Below are positions 8,860 through 17,691 of a stretch of 17,691 bases of DNA, one piece after another. The notes under the pieces are model-generated. The model was given only the letters and a program-made list of their open reading frames with translations. It was not told the DNA's origin and ran no database searches. A program made the position numbers and the translations under genes. Position 1 is the first letter of the stretch. Each line of letters starts with the position of its first letter. Source of the stretch: Dimargaris cristalligena (taxonomy: Eukaryota > Kickxellomycota > Dimargaritomycetes > Dimargaritales > Dimargaritaceae); NCBI GenBank assembly GCA_027576995.1, contig JANBQC010000412.1, forward strand, positions 1-17,691. The letters run 5' to 3'.

Positions 8860-10218
8860 TCACAAGTTCTCGGTACCCGGGGGGGGTTTGGGCAAGTCGT
8901 AGACAACCAGATCAGTCAAAATGCGGGGTTCGACAATCAGGGGAATCTGCTGTTCCGGGGTCAGAGCATGGACTCGGTCGTCATCGGTGCCCAGTTCGAG
9001 ATCCGAGGGTTGGAAAACCCGGCGCCGTTCCAGGACAATATTGAGGGCCTGTTGGCCAATCTTTTCCACCTGGGGGGTATCGTAAAAAAACCGGAGGATA
9101 CGACTCGGAATGCTAGACCAACCGATACGATTTTTGAAGTTGACGAAACCAATCGGCGGGATGGGGGGTAGAACACCGGTATCGAGGGAATCGTAATCAA
9201 CCGCGGGGACGGCAGGTGATGGTGATGGTAATGCCGAGGCTGATAAGGGATCGGAGGGACTAGGGGTGGCCAGCTCCGGGACTAGCGAAGTCGGGTGAAC
9301 CTCGTCGGGAACAAACTCCGAGTTACCCATTGGGGTGGAGATCTCACCGGTTTGTTCGGAAACTAAGGGGGTGGTGGCGTCAGCGGTGGTTATAGAAGCA
9401 TCGATTTCATCGGGCACAAAATCGGTCGGGGGCGGTGGGGGAGGCGGGTTAAGCGACGCAGTGGCTCCTTCACTCAGGCCATTATAGATTTCGACCAGTG
9501 TGTTGCGACCGATGGCTATTTTGGGGCAGGTGGCGGGATCCACCTTCTGGACCTGGCTAGCAGCTGCGGGAGCATCGAGGGGTTGTTCGCTGGTGAGAGG
9601 GTCGTCTTTGGGGGAGGGGATCAAGTCCCTCCGCCGGTTGACAAGCTCCGTGCATACCGTGGCGTGGATATCACCGGTTTGGTGGGCTTCATAAATATCG
9701 TAGTCCAGGGCACCGGCGTCAAAAATGGGCTAAGAGTAGAACAGTAACCAAAACAGCAGGCGGACATTTGGTAGGTGATAGAGGTGAGTATTAGAGATAT
9801 GGGTGACATAGTTTAGTGATAATAGATGCAGGCAATGGTACATTGTTAAGGGTGCAAAGTACCCGTCATTCATTTCCGAAGATACCAATTAAACAGAGAT
9901 ACTGAATATATATAAAACGAGTGGGCCGCGCCAATTATATACTTGGGGATTGCCTATAACTCTCACCTTGACGTAGTCCCGGAAGTAGATACGGCTCTTG
10001 TGAATGCCGTCGCCTGGTGGAGGCGATAGATAGACAATGACCTTGGTGGGCATTTCAAAGGGGCCCAAGGGCTCCTTGGCCTTGACGCTGGCCGCCTCCT
10101 TCAGTTGGTTGCGCACCTGCTCGGACCGGTAATTGTCGTACTTCTTAATGCCCACGATCACACCCAGCGCAGCCACGAAGGCGGTGGTCTTGGGCGACGG
10201 TAGTTTAAACTTAGACAT
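8860..10218 (-). CDS. TIM54: Mitochondrial inner-membrane translocase subunit Tim54
   Basis: Tim54 is a TIM22-complex subunit that helps insert carrier proteins into the inner mitochondrial membrane. Two exons, 10218-9967 and 9729-8860, joined at phase 0, encode 373 aa (TGA stop). The intron (237 nt) begins GTGAGA and ends TTAG, and joins FRDYVK to PIFDAG, restoring the family YVKPI motif. An N-terminal helix lies at about residues 11-24 (FVAALGVIVGI core), followed by VIVYLSPPPGDGIHKSR, a Tim54 signature. Next come GALDYDIYEAHQTGDI, IAIGRNTLVEIYNGLSEG (about 155-171), a low-complexity linker (about 172-272) with Pro7 and two FVPDE repeats, and the C-terminal signature PPIGFVNFKNRIGW...SRILRFF (about 275-299). 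At 373 aa it is shorter than budding-yeast Tim54 (about 480). The 3' end overlaps a G8 run (8879-8886) encoding the Pro-Pro-Pro-Gly segment near the C-terminus. Both ends of the family are recognised, so identification is firm. Confidence 0.93.
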
Positions 10219-11360
10219 GGAAAAGAGTAATAAAAGGCGGGGCGGGGGAACCCAACCAGGTAGGTTTTGTCGGTAAAAAAAAAAAGAAGTAAATAACTTG
10301 AACGAGGATCAAGGTGGAATGGGAGGGAATTGGATAAGTAATAGAAGGCAGGTCAATCAATCGTAAACTGCTGGTCAAATCCACGATTCTTCTGAAGGAA
10401 TTTGGCAATTCAGCAATAGGCCGCCGAATCTCTCCTCCCCAGTGTGTGTGTGTGTGTGTGTGATTGCGTGGTATATTTTCTGAGGAGCCTTGTGCTATTT
10501 TTCTGATTAAGGTTATTTGTCCCATCACCCAATCGTTAAGGGTGATAGCAATATGGCTAATTAGACGTTTCAGTATTGATTTGGCACACCCTATAGCCAA
10601 AATAGACAAAAAACACAATTAGTATAGCCGTTCGATTTTGGCCTCTTGCCGAGTCGTTTCATACCCCTCCAAGTGTATTTGGGTGAAGTGGAGGTACATC
10701 ATTGCACTGCTTTACTTAATAGCAACCCTTTAAGCTGATCTATAGCGTACATGTAATCCAAACTCTAAAAACACGGTTAATCGACCACTTCGACGAGGCT
10801 TTGGCCATCGGGGTAAGGGCTTCGGGATGAAGAACCAATTCCCCGAATCCCTAACACTGGGATATGCAGACACCCCCAGTGTCTCCATTATACTTTCAGT
10901 ATTACAATGTGAGTGGGCAAGTTTCATAATGAGCGTATATGGTCCCGACTAAGGAGGGGGGGTTAGGGTGCCCCTTGCTGAACAAGGGCAAACACTAGCC
11001 CAGTACCATACCATAACGGACAGTCATACTTGCATAACCGCGTATAGTTCGATAGAATACTACCTCCCTCCCTACTCGGTTGATATATCTACTTGGTGGC
11101 TATATTGCAGGGTTAATAATTGCTGGCCCAGAAATATCCCACGTCACGACAAAGATAGTGCGCCAGGGGTAAAGTAATTGGTGGGAATCTTTTGGTATGA
11201 GCTTATGACCGGGAGCTGGTTGAGCGGTCCTTTAAAGCGCCTTCCAATTCAAACGACTCGCACCACCCTGCCCTTTCAGCCTTTACCTCTCGCCATTCGT
11301 CACTCTTATCCCTTCGTCTCATTTCACCCCATTTCCCCCGCTTAACGCCCCTGCTTAACC
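10219..11360. promoter_or_regulatory. Divergent spacer between TIM54 and HNT1
   Basis: About 1.1 kb must carry both promoters. Next to TIM54 the minus strand is C-rich, and a T11-12 tract (A-run near 10275 on +) lies about 60 nt upstream of the ATG. A (GT)n microsatellite is at 10442-10462 and a G7 run at 10956-10962. The last 80 bases before 11361 are pyrimidine-rich with repeated CATTTC/CCCC patches, typical of a fungal leader, ending in a good start context (TAACCATGG). No additional gene is supported; ORFs at 10730-10927 (-) and 10968-11177 (+) show no recognisable motif. Confidence 0.5.
10442..10462. repeat. (GT)n microsatellite
   Basis: An uninterrupted GT alternation of about ten units in the TIM54/HNT1 divergent spacer. 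Confidence 0.9.
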
Positions 11361-12263
11361 ATGGCCGCCAATTGCCTCTTCTGCAAGATCGTCAAGGGCA
11401 CTATCCCGTCCATGAAGATACTTGAAACCGAGTTCAGGTAAGGCATAAACCCATATGTTACCCCCACTCCCGACCAGGTTGTCTAAAATGGCGGTGTGCC
11501 TAAAGTTGAACACGCAGTCGAACTATTCTAGCCAACTCCCCGAGTCACCTCATATCTGACCCACCTAGTTGACCTGCCCTGCACCACTGCCATTATGCTT
11601 TACATAGTTACGCCTTTCTTGATATCGGCCCCCTGTCCAAGGGTCACTCGGTAAGTCACCCCCTACAGACAGCCCCTTTCCATATAACCGGTATACCATT
11701 GGACTCCGGGCTCTTAGCCTCATAATTGTGGACCTACGTTCGCCAATGCTAACCTAGATATATATTCAAATGTTGCATTCCGCATATTGACTCCATCCTA
11801 GCTGGTGATTCCCAAGGGTAAGTGCTTTACTTGGTTATGATCTTCACCGACGCCTGTAACCTACAGCCTGTAATGTGGAATTAGGGCACATTTAGTGTGG
11901 CTAGTTGCACTTCTATAATGACCTATAAACACTCACTATACTACCTTTCATACTTCGTGAATCACTCCCTGCCGTTACCACCGAATAGTGCACGCCGCTA
12001 AACTGCATGAAGTGCCCGACGAATACTTGGCCGACATGCTTCCCGTGGCGAAGAAGATTGTCAACGCCCTCGGCGCGGAGAACTATAACATCCTGCAAAA
12101 CAACGGCCGCATCGCCCATCAGGAGGTGGATCACGTCCATTTCCATATTATCCCTAAGCCCTCCGCTTCTGACAGCGAGGGGTTGGTGGTGGGCTGGCCC
12201 ACCAAGCCGGCCGACAAGGCTGAGCTCCAGGCCACTCTTGCGAAGATCCAGGAAAAATTGTAA
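11361..12263 (+). CDS. HNT1: HINT-family histidine-triad nucleotide-binding protein (adenosine phosphoramidase)
   Basis: HINT proteins hydrolyse adenosine 5'-phosphoramidates and aminoacyl adenylates as homodimers in cytosol and nucleus. Four exons, 11361-11437, 11608-11650, 11802-11817 and 11989-12263, sum to 411 nt (136 aa, TAA stop), a usual HINT length. Conserved elements in order: CLFCKIVKGTIP (residues 5-16, with the CxxC typical of the branch), AFLDIGPLSKGH (28-39), LVIPK (41-45), HAAKLHEVPDE (47-57), NNGR near 83, and the catalytic triad HVHFHIIPKP (94-103; His94, His96, His98). His89 precedes it. Introns of 170, 151 and 171 nt all have GTAAGN donors. The third coding exon is only 16 nt and carries LVIPK, which cannot be skipped without losing frame. 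The gene is divergent from TIM54 and convergent with the small secreted-protein gene. Confidence 0.95.
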
Positions 12264-12398
12264 GCGAATAGGACAACCCCTGGCCAGCAAGATCCCACTG
12301 AACTATACTCCACCATAGTCCCAGTTTTACGAGTCCCGCTGTATACCCCCCTACACCCACTCACACGGGTTATGCGATCTAACCATACACCTTTTCGA

Positions 12399-12404
12399 AA
12401 TAAA
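12399..12404 (+). terminator. Probable HNT1 poly(A) signal (AATAAA)
   Basis: A consensus hexamer 136 nt downstream of the HNT1 stop, opposed by the minus-strand signal at 12452-12457. Confidence 0.5.
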
Positions 12405-12451
12405 TGCTACTGTTTCCCGGTTACAGCGAAAGTATTAAAGTACAATGATAA

Positions 12452-12457
12452 TTTATT
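12452..12457 (-). terminator. Probable poly(A) signal of the small secreted-protein gene (AATAAA)
   Basis: A minus-strand AATAAA about 90 nt past the stop codon at 12546. Its likely cleavage zone meets that of HNT1 at about 12415-12440. Confidence 0.45.
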
Positions 12458-12545
12458 GATGGTGTATGTTTACTTGGACTTTCTCGAACATTGTGGTCGG
12501 AGGAATGGCCGGCGGAGTATGGCTCAAATCTTAAACTTTCTAGTC

Positions 12546-12839
12546 CTAAAATAAGTTGGAATCGTCCTCCATCATAGCCTCCTGGGCTGTTGGTGGGGGG
12601 CCATCGGAGGATTCGTCTTGGCCGTTATCGCCGCCGGGTAAGGCGAGCAATTGGCCCCCCTCGGGGGCTGCACCCTGGTTCAGCGACAGGGATTCAGGAT
12701 TGATGAGGTTAGGACTTCCATTACCATTGTCATTACCGTTGCCATTGAGAATTGGGAGTAACGATCCCTGGTTGGCCGGTAGAGAGGCGACCAGGGTGAT
12801 AAAGGCGGCAGCGGCGATGACGGCGACAATGGTCTTCAT
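12546..12839 (-). CDS. Small secreted acidic protein, cysteine-free, function unknown
   Basis: An intronless 97-codon ORF with ATG at 12839 and a TAG stop. It opens with Lys-Thr and a long Ala/Val/Ile hydrophobic stretch to about residue 20, a textbook secretory signal with a likely cleavage site near LPA (20-22). The mature part (about 75 aa) is rich in Gly, Asn, Pro and acidic residues, with an NGNGNDNGNG run at 33-42 and an acidic C-terminus. There are no cysteines, domains or further membrane segments, so it is probably disordered and extracellular. I do not recognise a family. Support for its being real: ATG start, signal peptide, an upstream TATA box on the same strand and a downstream poly(A) hexamer. 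The + strand frame through the same DNA is a shadow. Confidence 0.62.
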   Translation of the reverse strand: MKTIVAVIAAAAFITLVASLPANQGSLLPILNGNGNDNGNGSPNLINPESLSLNQGAAPEGGQLLALPGGDNGQDESSDGPPPTAQEAMMEDDSNLF

Positions 12840-12994
12840 TGTGACGAATATTTAAATGAGTTTGGGATAAAACACAGGTCAGGTTAATCAAGTTCAATGC
12901 GAACGCGGGTATTTAGTGCGGCGAACTTTGTGTACAATATTGTTGAATCGGGGAAGATTGGACATTCATACGATAAAGGCGTCCACGGTTGGTA

Positions 12995-13002
12995 TTTATA
13001 TA
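12995..13002 (-). promoter_or_regulatory. TATA box (TATATAAA) upstream of the small secreted-protein gene
   Basis: A consensus TATA element on the minus strand about 155 nt upstream of the ATG at 12839, implying a 5' leader of roughly 120 nt. The placement is inferred; no initiator is evident. Confidence 0.4.
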
Positions 13003-13451
13003 AAACAGAGGTCCAGATATCTAATCTCGACTTGGTGGACACTATGTTTTGTCCACTTTATGGTTACCTGTTGTCCTAGATCCAATCTCTTCAATTTCCC
13101 GAACGCATCGATTGAAATGCAGCATGCTACACAGTCATTCCGGCTAGCCGATTCTTTAATCGCCCTTGGACTATAGCTAAATCTCGCCCCTAAGGGATAT
13201 TCTGCCCAAGTGAATTTTTATAGATGGGAATAACAAGTCAGTCAACTAATGCCAACCCAATGGGGCGTAGGTCCAATCATTATCTACTGCGCTCCCTAGG
13301 CGCAAAGTGGTCACGCGGTAATTGTTAGAATCTCAACGAACCGTATTTACCACTGTGTATAGAGAAACCCTCAGGGGAGGGAAACTGATACCCACCAACT
13401 ATTTACCAATCCCACTGAAGCCCCTTAAATGGATCATACTCAGCTGTCGCC

Positions 13452-13643
13452 ATGGACCCACCGATTGGGATACGGGCGGCGTGGGACGTTAACCGAATCG
13501 CCACGAATTGCCCCGACAGCCCTACTGGAGGGCCCCATTCAGAATTAACTAGACCTTTACAAAAACTGGCCTGTCAGTCAATAGAATCGGATATTATAAA
13601 AATACTTCGTCACTTAGGGCTACCAATTGGTGCTTACAAATGA
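13452..13643 (+). CDS. Doubtful 63-codon hypothetical ORF
   Basis: ATG in a near-ideal eukaryotic context and a TGA stop in the middle of a gene-poor region. No signal peptide, membrane segment, cysteine pattern or known domain is visible. The last third looks helical and mixed-charge. It could be a chance ORF, a short gene, or an exon or relic of something larger. No splice sites were found that join it to neighbours. Confidence 0.15.
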   Translation: MDPPIGIRAAWDVNRIATNCPDSPTGGPHSELTRPLQKLACQSIESDIIKILRHLGLPIGAYK

Positions 13644-15284
13644 GGGGTATACCCACCACACCTTTGGCAATAATCACGGCCCTGGTTAAGCAAGTGGATC
13701 GGATCTTATGGCCCAATGTCCTGTTTGTGTAGAATTGTATAGAGACAAATAGCGACAACGCCCCTGTGGTCCCAATCGGTGATTTTCATACAATAGCGCT
13801 GTTCAGCGTTCGGTTGAGGGTCATTCGACGGATTTAGTTGGCATACATGTGCTTATAATTGGGAACGAGGGGCCCCGTTCTACACTCTCATATGCAGATC
13901 CCATTAACTATTGTAATACATACTAGTCCTGGTAAACAGCCACTAAAATACGAATATCTAGTGTGGCCATTTCCTTGGAAGATACATGAGGGATTTGGGG
14001 CAGGTTAATCATTCTGTGGAGGTGGTGTATTTCACTTCTTAATTACCCTCCCAGTTAGACATTTTATCATCCACGATTGGGGTTCTGCTAACGGCCCAGG
14101 CATGGTTTCCTTTTTACCCAGCTTCGCTCTGCAATGGAGTGGACAGTACTATGCTAAAAAAACCGCCATTCCTGTGGTCTAAACCTGCGACAAATAAATG
14201 AGCTCCCTATACTTTGAGGGGCAAATAAAAGCGCATACTCAGCGGGGGGCGGGGTATATATGAAGTCGTTATTGTGCATTACCGCACACTCGCATGATAT
14301 ACATAGGATCGGCCGCTTTTAGTGCTTGGGATAGGTTAATTAAACTCCACCCACTCCCTGACTTGCGGTGGATAATAGAGTATTCATTTAGTCGCCCTTC
14401 CATTCCTAAACTGAGCGGCCCGGCTACCTATAAATCGGTGCTAGTGTAAAGTCATCTTGGTATATGCTGGTAGTTAGATATTTGATCATAAGGCGAGGTA
14501 ATTTTTCCCGACCCTATTCAAGTTGATGTCTGCTCAGAATCGGAATGAGCTGTTGTCGGATTTATACATGTGCATAATATTATTTCACCCATCCGCCCAA
14601 TACCAAAGGGAATAAGCAGCGGAATTTCACAATGAACAGCATCTCTGCTAGGCGGTATTTATCGGCAATATGCGATAGTCGTGAGTACTGATTTAATGTG
14701 CTTTTAATCACCCGTGCTGGTGTAGTTGGGGAATGGCGTAGAGACGGGGAAATTCGTGTCCGACACTGAACACGATGGGTTTTAGTTTATATTAATAGCC
14801 AATATAGCCACATATCTATTCTCTTTACTAATATATCATTATTCCCGCTGTCTATCAATCCACCCACTTCAAAAGTATTGTATGGAAAGTTGGGCCACTA
14901 TGGGGTACATCAAAGTAGTCGGTTCACCAATTGCAAATGCCTGTGAATATCCCCAGAATCAGCTGACTATTATACGGCCTATTTATGGCCTATCAACTGG
15001 TTGTTTTGCTGAAGGAACACACCTTTATCGCAATCTCATACTGCCGGCTGAATTGATGATTGTGTCTCTAGGCCCGAAGAAGCATCTATACTGCCTTGCA
15101 ATGCACAGGGTTTAGTGGAGTTCCCAGCCACATGTGTCGAATCCATAATGACGTGTTCTAATCAACCAGCGGTGAGTGGAGTCGCTGGCCTTTTGAGGAC
15201 TTAAATGCCTATAAGCGAGTCATTCCGACTCACACACGCCCTTTCCTAAGCCATTCAGTGGGTTTAGCTGAAACCAATAGCCCT

Positions 15285-15312
15285 ATCTCTCTTTCTCTCT
15301 CTCTCTCTCCTT
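15285..15312 (+). repeat. CT microsatellite / pyrimidine tract
   Basis: Nearly uninterrupted CT units about 480 nt upstream of the ketopantoate reductase ATG, in the promoter area. Confidence 0.75.
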
Positions 15313-15788
15313 TTCCGCCTCTCCCTGTTTCATTGCTTTCACGTCGCCACTCTTACCCCTGCCTGCAACAGGCCCTGTCAATTTTCGAGATAGGCCACAT
15401 AAGCTATATAGCAGGACTGCTGGATGAGACAGTTCTTCCCCGCTTAGTTCCTATTTCTGTTTATCGGGTCCACACCTATTCTCTAGATATCTATATTTCT
15501 TTTGTTTGTTGCTGATTTTCGCCGACTGGTGTGCCATTTACCATATCTTAGAGTGTTTTGCTATAATTATCACCTCTGTCAACTCCCCCTTCCCCCTTCC
15601 TCACCTTCCCTCTCCGCGTTTGGATTCCAGCCGATTGTGTATCTCTCCGCGCTATCGTCCGCTACCCTCCCTCCCCCTTGACCCGAAACAACCGCAGTGG
15701 ACTGAAGCTGCCCCGTGTGGACCCGTCACAGTCGTAATCATCCCCTTTCTCCGTCCTCTCTTTTTGCTTGCGGCAAACGTCATCTACC

Positions 15789-17287
15789 ATGCATATCGTT
15801 ATAGGTAATGCGGGGGGTTTCCCCATTTATCAGCCTATCCTGCGTATATCATGTACGCCAAGCCGCATCACTTTCGTTGGCTTTCCTAGCGGTGGCCGAA
15901 GAGGGCCGCTGTCACAAGCGATCCTTGATATTGGTCAACCAGAATCAAATCCTTTCGGGCCATTCTGGACAGCGTAATGTGTGGATATAAACAACGATGC
16001 CCCCGTTTGCATGGCTGGTTCCGATTACTAATCATCCTGTTTTCTATTTATACTCTGGTCCACCTCCATCATGTATTCCAGTCGGTACCGGTGCCGTGGG
16101 TACTATCCTGGGCTCGCGACTCCAGGCTACTGGACAATGTCATATTACCGCTGTGTGCCGTTCCAACTTTGAGGCAGTTCGTCACAATGGGCTCAAAATC
16201 AACTCTGATCATTTCGGCAACTCCGTATTTAAGCCAGACTATGGTAAGTTTAGAACCCATTTACTAATAGCAATTAATGCTTAGATAGAATTGGATGGTC
16301 AGCATTGGTCCCTAAACGCCTGATCCAGAGAGGCCACATCGGAAGCAAGTCACTCTATTCCCGGTTTCCTTCCTTTTCTTAAATACCAACTCTTCAACCA
16401 TTTCCCAATGTCAAAATAACCCCCTTTCCTATTCTCTCCCCTAATGACTAGTGGCCAGCAGTGTTGAGGATGCCACCAACCAGGACTATAGTTTCGACTA
16501 TATCATCGTATGCACCAAAGCCCTCCCCGCACTCACCAACACTGTGGATCTGATTCGACCCCTGGTGAGTTCCAACACCTCCATCATGCTCATTCAAAAC
16601 GGTATTGGTATCGAGGACGACTGTATCCAGCACTTCCCTCAGAATCCCGTCTTCCCGGCGGTCATTTACATCATGTGCACCCAACTCTCCCCGGGTGAGA
16701 TTGAGTGTTCCGGCCAGGTCCGGTTGATCATTGGCGCGAACCGCCTCAAGGGTGTGGTGGACGACCACGAGCTTCGTTTCGAACGGGACCAAAAGCATTG
16801 CGAACGTATTCGGGAATTGTTCAACATCGGGGGGATCGATGCCGTGTTGACTGACCAGATCCAGGGCTACCGGTGGTTAAAGATCGTGTGGAACGCTTCG
16901 TTTAATCCCGTATCGGTAGTATCGGGGGGTTGCGACACTGTCGAAATGTTATCCCAGCCTGAAACCGCGGATCTGCTTTGTACCATCCAGCATGAGTTGT
17001 GGGCCACCGGGGAGGCGGTCACAGGCCAGCCCCTGCCCTTAATTCCGGGAACGCGGTCCCCCGAGGAACTGTGCCGGGCTACGCTGAAATTACCGGCGTA
17101 TAAACCTTCCATGCTCCACGATTACTTGAATAAGCGCCCCATGGAACATGAGGTCATCCTCAAAAATCCGCTGGAACTCGCCCGTAAATATAAGATCCAC
17201 ATCCCCCATGTTGAGACCGTTTACGCCTTACTAGTGCTGCTCGAGAAGAAAAACAACCGTAGCAACTCTAACAAAGACAATGCTTAA
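15789..17287 (+). CDS. Ketopantoate reductase (2-dehydropantoate 2-reductase, PanE/ApbA family)
   Basis: It is predicted to reduce 2-dehydropantoate to pantoate with NADPH, in pantothenate and CoA synthesis. Three exons, 15789-15804, 16082-16243 and 16452-17287, sum to 1014 nt (337 aa, TAA stop). The 16-nt first exon joins to restore the Rossmann start MHIVIVGTGAVG (residues 1-12; GxGxxG at 7-12). Further motifs are DYIIVCTKALPA (75-86), IQNGIG (107-112) and the catalytic block WLKIVWNASFNPVSVV (201-216). Lys203, Asn207 and Asn211 have the spacing of the E. coli enzyme's Lys176, Asn180 and Asn184. Ser279 and Glu291 (in SMLHDYLNKRPMEHE) also keep the 12-residue spacing of Ser244 and Glu256. 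All catalytic residues are therefore present. Length is normal for fungal members. Introns of 277 and 208 nt have GTAATG and GTAAGT donors. Fungi often carry several paralogues, so whether this is the main biosynthetic Pan5-type enzyme is unproven; I give no symbol. The polar Asn/Lys/Ser-rich C-terminal tail is probably disordered. Confidence 0.93.
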
Positions 17288-17691
17288 ACCATACTCTTTG
17301 TTGATGTTTTTTCCCGTTCTTTTAGTCAAACATAGATTTACAGCATATCCTTTTGTTTTTTAACGGTATCGTTTGTATAAAGTGCAATTTAAATACCTAG
17401 TCATTTCATTTGCGGGTGACTATGAGTGGCATTTGTCGGGATATAGTATACGGGTGGGAATTACAATGGCATCGGGTATATTAGTGCATAGGGAACGGAA
17501 TGGCGGAACATACTAGCCCGAGATATCGCTTAGTGTACAACATAAATACATTACCGGAAAGCGAGTTGGTTAATCTAACCGGTTGACAGCAAGGCCTCCC
17601 TTCCTGTTAGGCCGGGGGGGGGTATTTACAAGCGGAATAGGATAGCCGAAAAACATACCCCATTGTTTGAGGGTGTAGTTTTGTGCAATCA
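17288..17691. other. Downstream intergenic region
   Basis: Nothing gene-like is seen. It should contain the 3' end of the ketopantoate reductase transcript, although no exact AATAAA is present nearby. A G9 run is at 17614-17622. Confidence 0.6.

Larger units (their letters stand above)
12840..15788. other. Long intergenic region (2.9 kb), no supported gene
   Basis: It starts with the secreted-protein promoter and ends with the ketopantoate reductase promoter and leader. Between 13.1 and 15.2 kb I see only short ORFs without recognisable motifs. A 63-codon ORF at 13452-13643 (+) has a strong start context (GTCGCCATGG) and is the only one worth keeping in mind. The DNA is AT-rich with GC-rich patches and no obvious transposon ends, tRNA or rRNA. 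A CT tract lies at 15285-15312, and from about 15,560 the + strand is markedly pyrimidine-rich. Confidence 0.55.

Noticed and set aside
11913..12290. 125-codon minus-strand ORF opposite HNT1 exon 4.
   Set aside because: It is the shadow of the HIT-domain coding sequence on the other strand.
16448..16798. 116-codon minus-strand ORF opposite ketopantoate reductase exon 3.
   Set aside because: It is a reverse-strand shadow; the + strand has all the catalytic motifs.
1..17691. tRNA, rRNA, CRISPR arrays, prophage or bacterial operons.
   Set aside because: No tRNA box A/B pattern, rRNA sequence, spaced direct repeats or phage genes were found by eye.

Overview
The window looks like nuclear DNA of a fungus, most plausibly an early-diverging one. 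The recognisable genes are eukaryotic housekeeping genes split by GT-AG introns of about 150-330 nt. One of them is TIM54, a fungal-type mitochondrial import subunit. The phylum is my inference; no rRNA or tRNA is present to anchor it. No prophage, operon, CRISPR array or bacterial gene is visible.

Layout. (1) Positions 1-1279: no gene; G-rich on the + strand up to about 600, with a weak resemblance to a retroelement LTR. (2) 1280-2464 (+): a decayed C2H2 zinc-finger gene in one frame, interrupted by four TAG codons. (3) 4430-5037 (+): a two-exon gene for an 81-residue CxxC / GCGxH / RCxC zinc-ribbon-like protein with a C-terminal membrane helix. It has no known function. (4) 6033-8290 (-): PPM1/LCMT1, leucine carboxyl methyltransferase of PP2A, rebuilt from seven exons (322 aa). 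(5) 8860-10218 (-): TIM54, two exons (373 aa). (6) 11361-12263 (+): a HINT/HNT1 histidine-triad nucleotide-binding protein, four exons (136 aa). (7) 12546-12839 (-): an intronless 97-aa small secreted protein. (8) 15789-17287 (+): a ketopantoate reductase (PanE/ApbA family), three exons (337 aa). The rest is intergenic DNA with short microsatellites and frequent G or C homopolymer runs.

All splice models were joined by hand. For each, the exon lengths sum to a multiple of three and the conserved motifs run across the junctions. The genes are unrelated in pathway (PP2A methylation, mitochondrial inner-membrane import, purine nucleotide phosphoramidate hydrolysis, pantothenate/CoA precursor synthesis), as expected for an ordinary eukaryotic gene neighbourhood. 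PPM1 and TIM54 run head to tail. TIM54 and HNT1 diverge from a 1.1 kb spacer. HNT1 and the secreted-protein gene converge, with poly(A) signals only about 50 nt apart.

The most interesting items are the small CxxC membrane protein, with an intron-like segment exactly covering its membrane anchor, and the zinc-finger relic, in which every break is TAG.
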